Made by a program: the position numbers and the translations under genes. Under the pieces are notes generated by a model. The model was not told the DNA's origin and made no database searches. It saw nothing but the letters and a program-made list of their open reading frames with translations. Positions 7,149 to 16,293 of a stretch of DNA of 64,000 nucleotides are shown here, one piece after another. How positions within the stretch are numbered: the first letter of the stretch is position 1; each line of letters opens with the position of its first letter. Source of the DNA: Exiguobacterium sp. TNDT2 (GTDB lineage: Bacteria; Bacillota; Bacilli; Exiguobacteriales; Exiguobacteriaceae); contig NZ_QLVE01000002.1 of the NCBI RefSeq assembly GCF_003331145.1, forward strand, positions 186,001-250,000. The letters run 5' to 3'.

Positions 7149-9491
7149 TCAGTCGAGCATCAATTCCATAATCGCGTCTTGCAAGTCGCGGTCAAGCTCA
7201 AGCGCGTGCAAGTCGAACAGCCATGCCTCGAGCCGTGTCTTCGCGGCAGCTGATCGATACAAGCGATCTTTCAAATCATATGAGATTTCAGCCCGATCCA
7301 AGAAGCGATACAAGCGATCGAGCCGGTGATCGTTCGTCGTCAGTTCGACTGGGAGCGACACCGTCATCTCCTCATCAATCGGACCGAGTTCAAGGCGCAG
7401 TGTCTGTGTAGTCCGATTGTACTCACCAGAACCGGTCACACCTCGGAGGAGCAACGTGACGTTACGGTCAGACGGCAAGACGGTCCGGTCACCCGTGACG
7501 TGAATGTGTAGCTTCCTCTCCTCCCAATCGAGCGTGAACGTCGTCTCGGCATATGCTCCTGTCTCATAGCCGCGGTCCGTCCCATTGTCTTCATAGAGGG
7601 TGAACGTGTTCGACGCGCCCGGGAAGACGAGAACTTCCAGTTCGACCGGGTTATCCGTATCGTTCCGGCCCGAGTAATGGCGCGCCATCGGGATGATGGC
7701 CCCGGCTTTCGCGAACACCGCTTGTTCGTCGATTCCCCGGAATACCCGAATTGACTTCTCGCCCGTATAACGATGACCAGTAAAGAAGTCGAACCAGTCA
7801 CCTTTCGGCAACCAGACGTTCGCCGCCGCCACATGGAGCTGTTTATTCATCGGCTCGACGATCGGGGAGACGATGAGTTCACTGCCGAAGTAGTATTCGT
7901 TCGGCACTTCATACGCCGCGTCTTCATCCGGATGTTCATAATACATCGGCAAAATGAGCGGCAAGGCACCGGCATGGTTGCGCCAGTTCATCGTATAGAT
8001 GTACGGGATCAATTGATGACGCAGACGCAAGAACGTCTTCATCGATCGTTCGACCTCGAGACCGAAGCGCCATGGCTCTTTTCCGTTGAACGTACTGAAC
8101 GTCGAGTGCAGCCGCATAATCGGACTGAATACACCGAACGCGACCCAGCGCGCGGCGAGCTCATCGTCTTTTGAGCCTCGGTAGTGGCCGCCGATATCAT
8201 GACTCCACCAGCCATAGCCGATATTGGACGCCGTCGCCGTAAAGTACGGCTGGAATGCGAGCGATGCCCACGAAATCAACGTGTCACCCGAGAAGCCGAC
8301 CGGATAGCGATGACTACCGGGTCCCGAGTATCGGGAGAAGATGAGCGGTCGATTGCCGTCTCGGGCGATGTCGGCCGCGTGATAGTGGTTCAGCATCCAA
8401 AGCGGGTCGAGCCCTTCCATTTTCGACGTCGACCCTTGTTGCCAGTCAATCCACCAAAAATCGACCCCGTCGACTTCATGGGGGTGATGCATCTGTTCGA
8501 AGTAGGCTTGAATGAACCGTTTATCAGAAAAATCGAACGGGATGCGGTCACCGTGGGACGGATCGAGCCCCATCGCCTCGGCCATCGCCTCATATTGATC
8601 TTCGAACGCACGAACCCCGTCCGCCGGATGTAAATTCAATGTGACGAGCAGCCCTTCTTGCTTGAGCCACGTCAGGAAACCTTTCGGGTCCGGGAACAAA
8701 TTCTTGTTCCACGAATAGCCCGTCCAACCGCTCCCGTATTCCTCAGGGATATCGGTGATATGCCAGTCCGTGTCGATAACACTGACCGAGAACGGAACAT
8801 CCTCCGTTTTGAAGCGGAGCATGAGTTCTTTATATTCCGTCTCATCATAACGCCAGTAGCGGCTCCACCAGTTGCCGAGCGCTTTTCGCGGCAACAGCGG
8901 CGTCGGGCCGGTCAATTGATAGAAGTCCCGGAGCGCACGCTTATATTCATGCCCGTATCCGAAGTAATACAAGTCATGGATGTGTTTACGCCTCGGTTCG
9001 ACGAAACGGTCTTCCGTCATGATGAACGAATCAGAGTCATCAATGACGGCATACCCTTGTTTCGAGACGATGCCTTCACTGAGTTCTGTCGCCCCGTCGA
9101 CGTGGTCGAGCGTTCGCGCCGTCCCTTTCAACGTCCGCTCCGGTCCGTTGAACGTATAGCGGCTATAATACGTACTGAAATTTCCTTTTACGTCGACGTA
9201 GAGCGTGTTCGGAGCGAACGGTCCTTTCGTATAGTACAGATGGACATGTTCCGTGATGATTTGAAGTTCTGTCTCATCCTCAATCACGCGGAACGCTGGG
9301 ACGTCAAACGCCCGGTTCCAGACGACTTGGGTCGCCCGGTCTTCGAACACCCCATCTTCGGCGTACTCCATCCGAATCAGTTGGCTCGTCAGTACCGTAA
9401 AGCGATAACAGCTCCCTTGGACAATCGCACGATCGTCTGCCTGTGGCTTCATTTGCTTCGTATAGACGTTCTCCTCTTCAAATAGACGCAT
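7149..9491 (-). CDS. Glycoside hydrolase family 31 (alpha-glucosidase-like)
   Basis: Predicted retaining alpha-glycosidase of 780 residues. An N-terminal beta-sandwich (about 1-200) precedes the GH31 barrel, with GNWWSRYWRY and VIDTDWH. The likely nucleophile Asp349 lies in WWIDWQ and the likely acid/base Asp403 in FSGDTLISW. C-terminal beta domains follow. No signal peptide is seen, so it should act on imported oligosaccharides; the sugar cannot be told from sequence. The chosen ATG has no clear ribosome site, and an ATG at 9452 is an alternative. The gene has its own promoter with an operator over the predicted transcription start, so it is probably not part of the arc operon that it follows. 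Confidence 0.87.
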   Translation of the reverse strand: MRLFEEENVYTKQMKPQADDRAIVQGSCYRFTVLTSQLIRMEYAEDGVFEDRATQVVWNRAFDVPAFRVIEDETELQIITEHVHLYYTKGPFAPNTLYVDVKGNFSTYYSRYTFNGPERTLKGTARTLDHVDGATELSEGIVSKQGYAVIDDSDSFIMTEDRFVEPRRKHIHDLYYFGYGHEYKRALRDFYQLTGPTPLLPRKALGNWWSRYWRYDETEYKELMLRFKTEDVPFSVSVIDTDWHITDIPEEYGSGWTGYSWNKNLFPDPKGFLTWLKQEGLLVTLNLHPADGVRAFEDQYEAMAEAMGLDPSHGDRIPFDFSDKRFIQAYFEQMHHPHEVDGVDFWWIDWQQGSTSKMEGLDPLWMLNHYHAADIARDGNRPLIFSRYSGPGSHRYPVGFSGDTLISWASLAFQPYFTATASNIGYGWWSHDIGGHYRGSKDDELAARWVAFGVFSPIMRLHSTFSTFNGKEPWRFGLEVERSMKTFLRLRHQLIPYIYTMNWRNHAGALPLILPMYYEHPDEDAAYEVPNEYYFGSELIVSPIVEPMNKQLHVAAANVWLPKGDWFDFFTGHRYTGEKSIRVFRGIDEQAVFAKAGAIIPMARHYSGRNDTDNPVELEVLVFPGASNTFTLYEDNGTDRGYETGAYAETTFTLDWEERKLHIHVTGDRTVLPSDRNVTLLLRGVTGSGEYNRTTQTLRLELGPIDEEMTVSLPVELTTNDHRLDRLYRFLDRAEISYDLKDRLYRSAAAKTRLEAWLFDLHALELDRDLQDAIMELMLD

Positions 9492-9531
9492 AAGCTCGAG
9501 CGTTGCCGCTCTTCGTCACTTCCTTTCCACA

Positions 9532-9582
9532 TGTGCAAACGGTTACACAAACGATGATAGCAATGTCTGAATCGACATACAA
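9532..9582 (-). promoter_or_regulatory. GH31 promoter with LacI-family/cre-type operator
   Basis: On the minus strand TTGTAT and TATCAT (9554-9559) are separated by 17 bases. The 18-base element TGTGCAAACGGTTACACA (9532-9549) is a TGTG-N-AA-N-CG-N-TT-N-CACA palindrome and also a one-mismatch cre site. It covers the expected transcription start, the usual place for a LacI-family repressor or CcpA. Confidence 0.65.
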
Positions 9583-9635
9583 CAACCCTTCCCCATGTTG
9601 ACGGATAAAAAACGATGAGCTGCCGATTCATGAAA

Positions 9636-9664
9636 ATAGCCACAGACGTATTCGTCTGCGGCTT
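9636..9664 (-). terminator. Terminator of the arc operon
   Basis: AGCCGCAGACG pairs with CGTCTGTGGCT around AATA, followed by ATTTT on the minus strand, directly after arcC. Confidence 0.75.
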
Positions 9665-9669
9665 CGTAC

Positions 9670-10632
9670 TTATTGTTGCAGTGTCGCGGCGAGCCGGACA
9701 CGCGTCCCGACCTCGCCTCGCACTGCCGCTAGCGCTTGTTCGAGCGACGTGATGACGGCAACCCGGTCATGCCCTGACTCGGCGAACTGAAGGGCGGCCC
9801 GAACTTTCGGCAACATACTGCCCGGTGCGAATTGTCCCTCGGCGATATACGTCTCGAGTTGTTCTTTCGTCGTCTCCTCGAGCGCCCGGGCCGACGGGGT
9901 CCCGAAATCGACGAACACGTGATCGACGGCCGTCAAGATGAGAAGCATGTCTGCCTCGACGAGTTCGGCGAGTTTCGCAGCGGCAAAATCTTTATCGATG
10001 ACCGCCTCGACGCCGACGTAGCCATCGGGTGTATCGATGACGGGAATTCCGCCCCCGCCAGAGGCGACGACGATGTGCTCATGGGCGACGAGGTCACGAA
10101 TGACCGCATGTTCGAGGATCGCCACCGGAAACGGGCTCGGGACGACGCGGCGATAGCCGCGACCGGCGTCTTCTTTGAAGACGTAACCGGTCGTCCGTTC
10201 AAGCTGCTGCGCTTCCGCCTCGTCATAGAAGGGACCAATCGGCTTCGTCGGGTGACTGAAGGCGCTATCGTTCAGGTCAACGATCGACCGCGTGACGATC
10301 GGTGCGACCGAACGTTCCAAACCACGAGATCTCAGTGCTTTCGTGAGGGCGTTCTCGAACCAATAGCCAATCATCCCTTGTGTCATCGCCCCGCAAACGT
10401 CGAGTGGCAAGGCCGGCGTCGCCGGACTGTCCGATGCGGCCTGTTGCAACATCAAATTTCCGACTTGCGGTCCGTTCCCATGGGTGATGATGACGTCGAC
10501 CCCTTCGGCGATAAGCGCGGCCAGTGATTCCGCTGTCGCCTCGACGGCTCGAATTTGAGCCTCGGCCGTCGCATCTTTTCCTTGTTGAATTGCATTTCCA
10601 CCTAGTGCGATGACTACTCGTTTATTCCGCAT
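9670..10632 (-). CDS. arcC: Carbamate kinase
   Basis: Last enzyme of the arginine deiminase pathway: carbamoyl phosphate plus ADP gives ATP, ammonia and CO2. It is 320 residues, the normal family length. It has the amino-acid-kinase start [10 protein letters not shown], the glycine-rich [10 protein letters not shown] loop, ASGGGGIPV and [13 protein letters not shown]. The ATG follows GGGGGAAACCAAT. It is the fourth gene of arcA-arcB-arcD-arcC, starts 15 bases after arcD and is followed by a terminator. Confidence 0.95.
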   Translation of the reverse strand: MRNKRVVIALGGNAIQQGKDATAEAQIRAVEATAESLAALIAEGVDVIITHGNGPQVGNLMLQQAASDSPATPALPLDVCGAMTQGMIGYWFENALTKALRSRGLERSVAPIVTRSIVDLNDSAFSHPTKPIGPFYDEAEAQQLERTTGYVFKEDAGRGYRRVVPSPFPVAILEHAVIRDLVAHEHIVVASGGGGIPVIDTPDGYVGVEAVIDKDFAAAKLAELVEADMLLILTAVDHVFVDFGTPSARALEETTKEQLETYIAEGQFAPGSMLPKVRAALQFAESGHDRVAVITSLEQALAAVRGEVGTRVRLAATLQQ

Positions 10633-10647
10633 ATTGGTTTCCCCCGA

Positions 10648-12123
10648 TCAAAAGACTGAGATATTTCCTGAGACGATGCGCACGACGGCCAAGATGGCGA
10701 GCGCGGTCAAGACACCGGCCACGATCCACTCCGTCTTCGTCAACGTCTTGATGCCGTTCTCACGCTGTGCCTTGATGTAAAGCAACGTCCCTGGTGCGTA
10801 CAGTAAGGTCGTCAAGAGCAGATAGTCGATTCCAGCCGCATAGATGAGCCAAATCCCATAGATCGAGGCGACGGCTCCGATAATGAGGTCGCGAGTCCTG
10901 CGCTCGCCGGTGTTGTAGCCGATGCCGTTCTTGGCGACTTTGACTTGATAGAAGGCCGAGAAGGCGTACGGGATCAAGATGGCGCTCGAGGCGAGCGAGA
11001 AGGCAAAGTTATACGCCGCATCCGAGAACAGGAACGTGAAGAGGAACAGTTGAATCAACCCGTTCGTGAGCCAAAGCGCGTTAGCCGGTGCGTTGTTTTT
11101 GTTCTCTTTCGTGAACCATTTCGGGAACACGCCGTCTTTCCCGGCTACGAATGGGATCTCAGCGGCGAGCAACGTCCAACCGAGCCATGCCCCGAGAACA
11201 GAGATGACGAGGCCGCCATTGATGAGCATCGCGCCCCACGGTCCGACCGCTGACTCGAGTAAATACGCCATCGCCGGTTGTGAGGCGTTCGCTACGTTTT
11301 CCGGATTCATAAGACCGAGCGACATGACCGAGATGAGCAGATAGATGATGAGTGTCCCGAGCAACCCGATGACCGTCGCTTTCCCGACGTCTGAGCGCTT
11401 GCGGGCCCGTCCGGATAAGACGACCGCCCCTTCGACACCGATGAATACCCATAGTGTGACGAGCATCGTCGAGACGACCTGATCTCTCACACTACCCCAC
11501 GAGAAACCACCCTGGCCCCAGAAATCGAACGTGAAATTATCGAGGTTGAAGAAGAATAAGGTGATGGTGATGAAAGCAAAAATCGGTACGAGTTTCGCAA
11601 TCGTCGTGATGATGTTGATCATGGATGCTTCATGAATGCCTCGTAAAATGAGCGAATGGACGAGCCATAACATAATCGAGGCCCCGATGATCGAGGCGAT
11701 ATTCTGACCACCTTCAAAGATGGGGAAGAAATAGCCGACCGAACTGAATAGGAGCGTCGCGTAGGCGACGTTGCCGAGCCACGCGGAGAGCCAATAGCCC
11801 CACGCCGAGTTGAACCCGACAAACTGACCAAAGCCGGCCCGGGCGTAACTGTATACCCCACCGTCGAGGTCCGGACGACGCATCGTCAAATTTTGAAAGC
11901 TGAGACCGAGGGCGATAATCCCGATTCCGGTGATGACCCACCCAATCAAAATCGCTCCCGCGTTCGCACCTTGGGCCAAGTCGGCCGCCAAGTTGAAGGC
12001 GCCGCCGCCAATCATTGAACCGACGACGAGTGCCGTCAGCGCCCCGAGCCCTAGACGTCGATCTTTCTTCTCTGGTTGCACGCCAGCCGTTCCACTTGAG
12101 TCATGCGCTATTTTCGTAGACAT
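10648..12123 (-). CDS. arcD: Arginine/ornithine antiporter
   Basis: Basic amino acid antiporter of the APC superfamily that exchanges external arginine for ornithine made by ArcA and ArcB. About 491 residues with twelve or more hydrophobic helices and the early motif GSMIGGGAFNLAADLA typical of the family. ATG at 12123 is chosen since AAAGGG lies nine bases upstream; the ATG at 12132 abuts that site. It lies between arcB and arcC in the operon, which supports the substrate assignment. Confidence 0.92.
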   Translation of the reverse strand: MSTKIAHDSSGTAGVQPEKKDRRLGLGALTALVVGSMIGGGAFNLAADLAQGANAGAILIGWVITGIGIIALGLSFQNLTMRRPDLDGGVYSYARAGFGQFVGFNSAWGYWLSAWLGNVAYATLLFSSVGYFFPIFEGGQNIASIIGASIMLWLVHSLILRGIHEASMINIITTIAKLVPIFAFITITLFFFNLDNFTFDFWGQGGFSWGSVRDQVVSTMLVTLWVFIGVEGAVVLSGRARKRSDVGKATVIGLLGTLIIYLLISVMSLGLMNPENVANASQPAMAYLLESAVGPWGAMLINGGLVISVLGAWLGWTLLAAEIPFVAGKDGVFPKWFTKENKNNAPANALWLTNGLIQLFLFTFLFSDAAYNFAFSLASSAILIPYAFSAFYQVKVAKNGIGYNTGERRTRDLIIGAVASIYGIWLIYAAGIDYLLLTTLLYAPGTLLYIKAQRENGIKTLTKTEWIVAGVLTALAILAVVRIVSGNISVF

Positions 12124-12177
12124 TGAACTCATCCCTTTCGTTTAATACGGACCGGAGGGGAGATCCCCTCCTATCCG

Positions 12178-13206
12178 TCAGCGTTCAAGCCATTCAAACG
12201 TGTCAGTTAGCGTCGCGGCCATCACCGCTTTGATTGTGTGCATTCGATTCTCGGCTTCATCAAAGACGAAAGAATGGCGGCTTCGGAACACTTCGTCCGT
12301 GACTTCCATCTCGCTCAATCCGTACTCCGCATGGATCGCCCGGCCGACTTCGGTTTCCAAGTCGTGGAAGGCAGGCAGACAGTGAAGGAACATGACGTCC
12401 GGATTATTCGTCTTCATGAGCATGTCCATGTTCACTTGATACGGGTGGAGCAGTTTGATGCGCTCGGCAAACTCGGCCTCTTCGCCCATCGACACCCAGA
12501 CGTCCGTGTAGATGACGTCGGCGTCGGCGACCGCTTCGTCAATACTTTCGGTCAACGTGATCTTCGCCCCGGTCTCGGCAGCGACCGAGCGGGCAAAATC
12601 GACGACTTCATCCGATGGCCAAAGCGATTTCGGCGCGCAGATACGCATGTCCATCCCGACTTTGGCACCACCAATCAAGAGTGTGTTACCCATATTGTTG
12701 CGTCCGTCGCCGACGTAAACGAAGCGGATGCCAGACAGTTCACCTTTCTGTTCTTTGACCGTCAAGAAGTCGGCCAAGATTTGCGTTGGATGATACAAAT
12801 CCGTCAAACCGTTCCATACCGGGACACCGGCGTCTTTGGCCAGCCCTTCGACCGTGTCATGGGCGAAGCCGCGGAATTGGATGCCGTCAAACATACGCCC
12901 GAGCACGATTGCCGTGTCGCGCACCGATTCTTTTTTGCCGAACTGGATATCCGATTTCCCGAGGTATTCCGGATGCATGCCGAGATCGATGGCCGCCACG
13001 GTGAACGCACAACGCGTCCGCGTCGATGGTTTCTCAAACAACAGAGCCACGTTCTTCCCTTCACAGATTCGATGCGGGACGCCTTGTTGCTTTTGACGCT
13101 TGAAAGCGGCCGATAAATCGATCAAATAGTTCAACTCGTCTCCTGAAAAATCGTTCAATGATAGAAAATGACGGCCTTTCAAATCAAAGTTGTACGTTGT
13201 GGACAT
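12178..13206 (-). CDS. arcB: Ornithine carbamoyltransferase, catabolic
   Basis: Splits citrulline with phosphate into ornithine and carbamoyl phosphate. The 342 residues carry the carbamoyl-phosphate motif [12 protein letters not shown], the HPTQ motif ([11 protein letters not shown]), SMGEE and the HCLPAF loop with the catalytic cysteine. Its place second in the operon, between arcA and arcD, marks it as the catabolic enzyme rather than biosynthetic ArgF, although the sequences are hard to separate. A strong GAGGAGG site precedes the ATG. Confidence 0.94.
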   Translation of the reverse strand: MSTTYNFDLKGRHFLSLNDFSGDELNYLIDLSAAFKRQKQQGVPHRICEGKNVALLFEKPSTRTRCAFTVAAIDLGMHPEYLGKSDIQFGKKESVRDTAIVLGRMFDGIQFRGFAHDTVEGLAKDAGVPVWNGLTDLYHPTQILADFLTVKEQKGELSGIRFVYVGDGRNNMGNTLLIGGAKVGMDMRICAPKSLWPSDEVVDFARSVAAETGAKITLTESIDEAVADADVIYTDVWVSMGEEAEFAERIKLLHPYQVNMDMLMKTNNPDVMFLHCLPAFHDLETEVGRAIHAEYGLSEMEVTDEVFRSRHSFVFDEAENRMHTIKAVMAATLTDTFEWLER

Positions 13207-13222
13207 GCTCGTTTCCTCCTCG

Positions 13223-14494
13223 TTAAATGTCTTCGCGGATCATCGGACAGCTCATACAGCGTGGGCCCCCACGGCCACGCGACAGTTCACTCGACATGAT
13301 TTCGATGACTTCGACGCCCTCAGAGCGCAGCAACTCGTTCGAGACGTAGTTGCGATCGTACGTGACGACGACGCCCGGGGCGATGGCGAGCGTGTTCGAC
13401 CCATCGTTCCATTGCTCGCGGGCAGCAGCGATTGGATCCCCGCCCCCACATGGGATTAAGACGATCTCATCAAGACCGAGTGCGGCTTTCAACACGTTCA
13501 ACAAATCCGTATGCTGCCTAATGTGAAGTTCACCCTCGGCATTCAACGTCAGTTCAAAGATGTTCATCTTGCCTCCTGGCCCTTGGATGAACGGATGAAT
13601 CGTGAACTTGTCATGATCGACCATCGTGAAGACCGTGTCGAGGTGCATGAATGCGCGCGACTTCGGAATTTCAATGGCAATGACTTTTTTGAACGTGCCG
13701 CCGTTTTTCAACAAGTTGAGGGCGACCCGCTCAATCCCTTGGGCCGTCGTCCGTTCGGAAATCCCGATGGCGACGACTTCTTTCGAAAGAACGAGTTCAT
13801 CCCCGCCTTCCATCGCGAAGCGGTAGTCACGATCCGACCAAATCGGGATGTCGTGTTTCGCGAATCGTGGATGGTAGCGCATAATACACTGCGTGAACAA
13901 CGATTCACGGCGTCGCGCCGGCTCTTTCATCCGGTTGATCGATAGCCCGTCCCCGATAGCCGCAGCCGGGTCACGAGTGAAATATAGGTTCGGCATCGGA
14001 TCGAGATAGAACGGATACGTGTCCTCAATCATCTCGTGTAAGTGGCGCCGTTTTTCGGGCTTAATCTCGGACTTTCGAATCCCGGCCATGACCGTTTCAA
14101 TCAATTTTTCGTTGTCATAGGCGAGCAAATATTCTTTAAGTGTCTCGTACGAGCCGTTGATGTTCGATTTGGACTCTGCCAAGATATCGGCGACGAACCG
14201 TTCGCGCACCCCTGGTAGTGACAACGTTTCCGCCATCAAATTTTCTAAATAGAGTACTTCGACGCCGCGATTTTGAAGCACGCTCGCAAAATAGTCATGT
14301 TCTTTTTGTATGACCGGAAGATGGGGAATATCATCAAACAAGAGCCGTTCCAAATATTCTGGGGTCAGATTTTCTAATTCGCGCCCAGGGCGTTTCAATA
14401 GTACCGTCCTAAGTTCACCGATTTCTGAATACACGTGGATCGGATGTTTCAGCGTTGTATCCCGTGCGGTTTGTTGATCCGTCATCGATATCAT
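13223..14494 (-). CDS. arcA: Arginine deiminase
   Basis: Hydrolyses arginine to citrulline and ammonia, the first step of the pathway that gives ATP and acid tolerance. The 423 residues match the family length. Seen are [25 protein letters not shown] at the N-terminus (partly quoted: [12 protein letters not shown]), LYFTRDPAA, a histidine-containing [10 protein letters not shown] segment and the C-terminal RCMSCPM with the nucleophilic cysteine. AAGGAGG lies 7 bases before the ATG. It is the first gene of the operon, divergent from mgtE across a 300-base regulatory region. Confidence 0.96.
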   Translation of the reverse strand: MISMTDQQTARDTTLKHPIHVYSEIGELRTVLLKRPGRELENLTPEYLERLLFDDIPHLPVIQKEHDYFASVLQNRGVEVLYLENLMAETLSLPGVRERFVADILAESKSNINGSYETLKEYLLAYDNEKLIETVMAGIRKSEIKPEKRRHLHEMIEDTYPFYLDPMPNLYFTRDPAAAIGDGLSINRMKEPARRRESLFTQCIMRYHPRFAKHDIPIWSDRDYRFAMEGGDELVLSKEVVAIGISERTTAQGIERVALNLLKNGGTFKKVIAIEIPKSRAFMHLDTVFTMVDHDKFTIHPFIQGPGGKMNIFELTLNAEGELHIRQHTDLLNVLKAALGLDEIVLIPCGGGDPIAAAREQWNDGSNTLAIAPGVVVTYDRNYVSNELLRSEGVEVIEIMSSELSRGRGGPRCMSCPMIREDI

Positions 14495-14794
14495 CTCGCT
14501 TCCTCCTTGTGATTCGAGTGTGTTTCTACCCTTACATTATCAACTTACCCAATTCCGGGATGGGCAAGTCCGACGTTTAGACTGTGGTGGATTCCACATA
14601 AAAGTGCATAGATCATGACGTGACATGAATGAACAACCACTCGTGAAACGATGTGTCCCCTCACATCAAGGGGGAGTAACGTATACATACTGTATAGATT
14701 GTGAAAAAAATTCATAACATTTTTTTGATTTTGTTTGAGCCTGATTGAAGACGTGACATAATATAGACAAATGATTTGAAAAGGAAGTGAGTCG
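14495..14794. other. Divergent regulatory region between arcA and mgtE
   Basis: This 300-base gap has no gene. It holds the arcA promoter (minus-strand GATAAT at 14536-14541, poor -35) and a Crp-type palindrome at 14583-14598. A second inverted repeat GATGTG-N6-CACATC (14651-14668) and a 7-5-7 palindrome TTGTGAA/TTCATAA (14699-14717) also lie here, with a CATAAT box (14757-14762) that may serve mgtE. No magnesium riboswitch fold was recognised. Confidence 0.6.
14583..14598. promoter_or_regulatory. Crp/ArcR-type operator upstream of arcA
   Basis: TGTGGTGGATTCCACA is a perfect 5-6-5 palindrome of the Crp/Fnr superfamily type. Its centre (14590.5) lies about 61.5 bases upstream of the transcription start predicted from the arcA -10 box, the standard position for a class I Crp-family activator. 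The -35 box is poor, consistent with activator dependence. Confidence 0.6.
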
Positions 14795-16153
14795 ATGGCA
14801 ATCGAACGTACAGAACGCGCCCGTCATGAAGCCCAAGTGACAGCGCTCATTCAAAAAGGGGACCCGGTCGATTTCCGCGACGTGTTCCTCACCCTCCACC
14901 CTGGTGAACAGGCCGACCTGTTCATCGAACTCGAACGTCCGGCCCGTGAGTTCGTCTACGAGGCGTTATCTCCGGAGGAGTTCACCGACTTGTTTGAAAA
15001 ACTTGAACTGGATGAACAGGAACAGTTCATTCAAGAGATGCCCCGTCCGTTCGCCGTGCGTGTGTTGAACGACATGTTCTCGGATAACGCCGCCGACTTG
15101 ATGACCGAGCTCCCCGATGATTTCATGAACGAACTGTTCGAGTTGATGGACGAGACCGAGGCGACCGAGGTCAAAGACTTGATGCGCTATCCGGATGATA
15201 CGGCCGGCGCCATTATGACGACCGAGTTCATCGTGTTGAAAGCGGACAAGACCGTCGGTGCGACGCTCGAAGACTTGCGCGAACTCGGACCGGAAGCCGA
15301 GACGATCTATTACCTGTATGTCATCGACACCGAGCGCCGGCTCGTCGGCGTCGTCTCGCTACGCGACTTGATCGTCTCCCCGCTCGACGTGCAAATTGCG
15401 GACATCATGGGCCGGCGCGTTGTATCGGCCCACGTCCTCGCCGACCAGGAAGACTTGGCCAGGACCGTTCAGAAATATGACTTACTGGCCTTGCCTGTCA
15501 TCGACAGCGAGGACCACTTGCTCGGGATTATCACGGTCGACGATGTCATGGACGTCATCGAACGAGAGACGACCGAAGACTTCGAAGAACTGTCGGCGAC
15601 GAAAGGATCGTCTGACATCAATATGGGACCGGTCGAGGCGGCGATAAAGCGGGCTCCATGGATTATCAGCCTTATGTTCCTTGGGATGATCACCGCTTCG
15701 ACGATCGGTGGTTTCGAGGACACGCTCGAAGCGATCGTCCTACTCGCCGTCTTCATGCCGCTCGTCATGGGTTCGGCCGGTAACGCCGCCACCCAATCGC
15801 TCGTCGTCGCCGTCCGCTCGATCGCACTCGGGACAATTAATCGGAAAAATGTATTGAAGATGATTCGCCGCGAGTTTGGGACGGGGCTGTTACTCGGTCT
15901 CGCCTGCATGGTCGTCATCTTCGGCGTCATCACCGTATTGTACGACAGTGCCTTGATCGGGATGATTGTCGGCCTGTCGATCTTCGCGTCACTCAGCGTG
16001 GCGACCATCGTCGGGACGCTCGTACCGCTCCTCATCAATCGATTGAAGCTTGATCCCGCCGTCGCGTCAGGGCCATTCATTACGACAGTCATCGACAATC
16101 TCGGATTGATCATTTACTTTACGGTTGCGACGTCACTGCTACGCTTTTTTTGA
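14795..16153 (+). CDS. mgtE: Magnesium transporter MgtE
   Basis: Mg2+-selective channel/transporter of the cytoplasmic membrane gated by intracellular Mg2+. The 452 residues show the MgtE N domain (about 20-135, superhelical and acidic), a CBS pair (about 140-260, ending ITVDDVMDVIE), a plug helix and five C-terminal helices. These include the pore segment MPLVMGSAGNAATQS and the final PFITTVIDNLGLIIYF. AAGGAAG lies 7 bases before the ATG. A strong terminator follows, so it is monocistronic. Confidence 0.94.
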   Translation: MAIERTERARHEAQVTALIQKGDPVDFRDVFLTLHPGEQADLFIELERPAREFVYEALSPEEFTDLFEKLELDEQEQFIQEMPRPFAVRVLNDMFSDNAADLMTELPDDFMNELFELMDETEATEVKDLMRYPDDTAGAIMTTEFIVLKADKTVGATLEDLRELGPEAETIYYLYVIDTERRLVGVVSLRDLIVSPLDVQIADIMGRRVVSAHVLADQEDLARTVQKYDLLALPVIDSEDHLLGIITVDDVMDVIERETTEDFEELSATKGSSDINMGPVEAAIKRAPWIISLMFLGMITASTIGGFEDTLEAIVLLAVFMPLVMGSAGNAATQSLVVAVRSIALGTINRKNVLKMIRREFGTGLLLGLACMVVIFGVITVLYDSALIGMIVGLSIFASLSVATIVGTLVPLLINRLKLDPAVASGPFITTVIDNLGLIIYFTVATSLLRFF

Positions 16154-16180
16154 CACCTGGCTCTCAGGTGTCTTTTTTAG
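16150..16180 (+). terminator. Terminator of mgtE
   Basis: GACACCTG pairs with CAGGTGTC around GCTCT, followed by six T. Confidence 0.88.
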
Positions 16181-16293
16181 TGAATTTTATTACAATTTTT
16201 TTACAAAATAAAAAATGGGAAATAATCGTGATTTAGGATGGGTATTCATGAAAAGTACTTATAAATAAGAAGCTATTGTGGGAGGGATACTCG

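Noticed and set aside
8658-9485. Plus-strand reading frame of 275 codons opposite the GH31 gene
   Set aside because: It is an antisense shadow of a well-conserved glycosidase; the composition is arginine-rich, as expected from reverse reading of this codon usage.
12238-13116. Plus-strand reading frame of 292 codons opposite arcB
   Set aside because: Antisense shadow of ornithine carbamoyltransferase with no ribosome site.
14600-14794. Magnesium (M-box) riboswitch before mgtE
   Set aside because: No M-box conserved core and no terminator lies between the promoter candidate and mgtE; the leader is too short.
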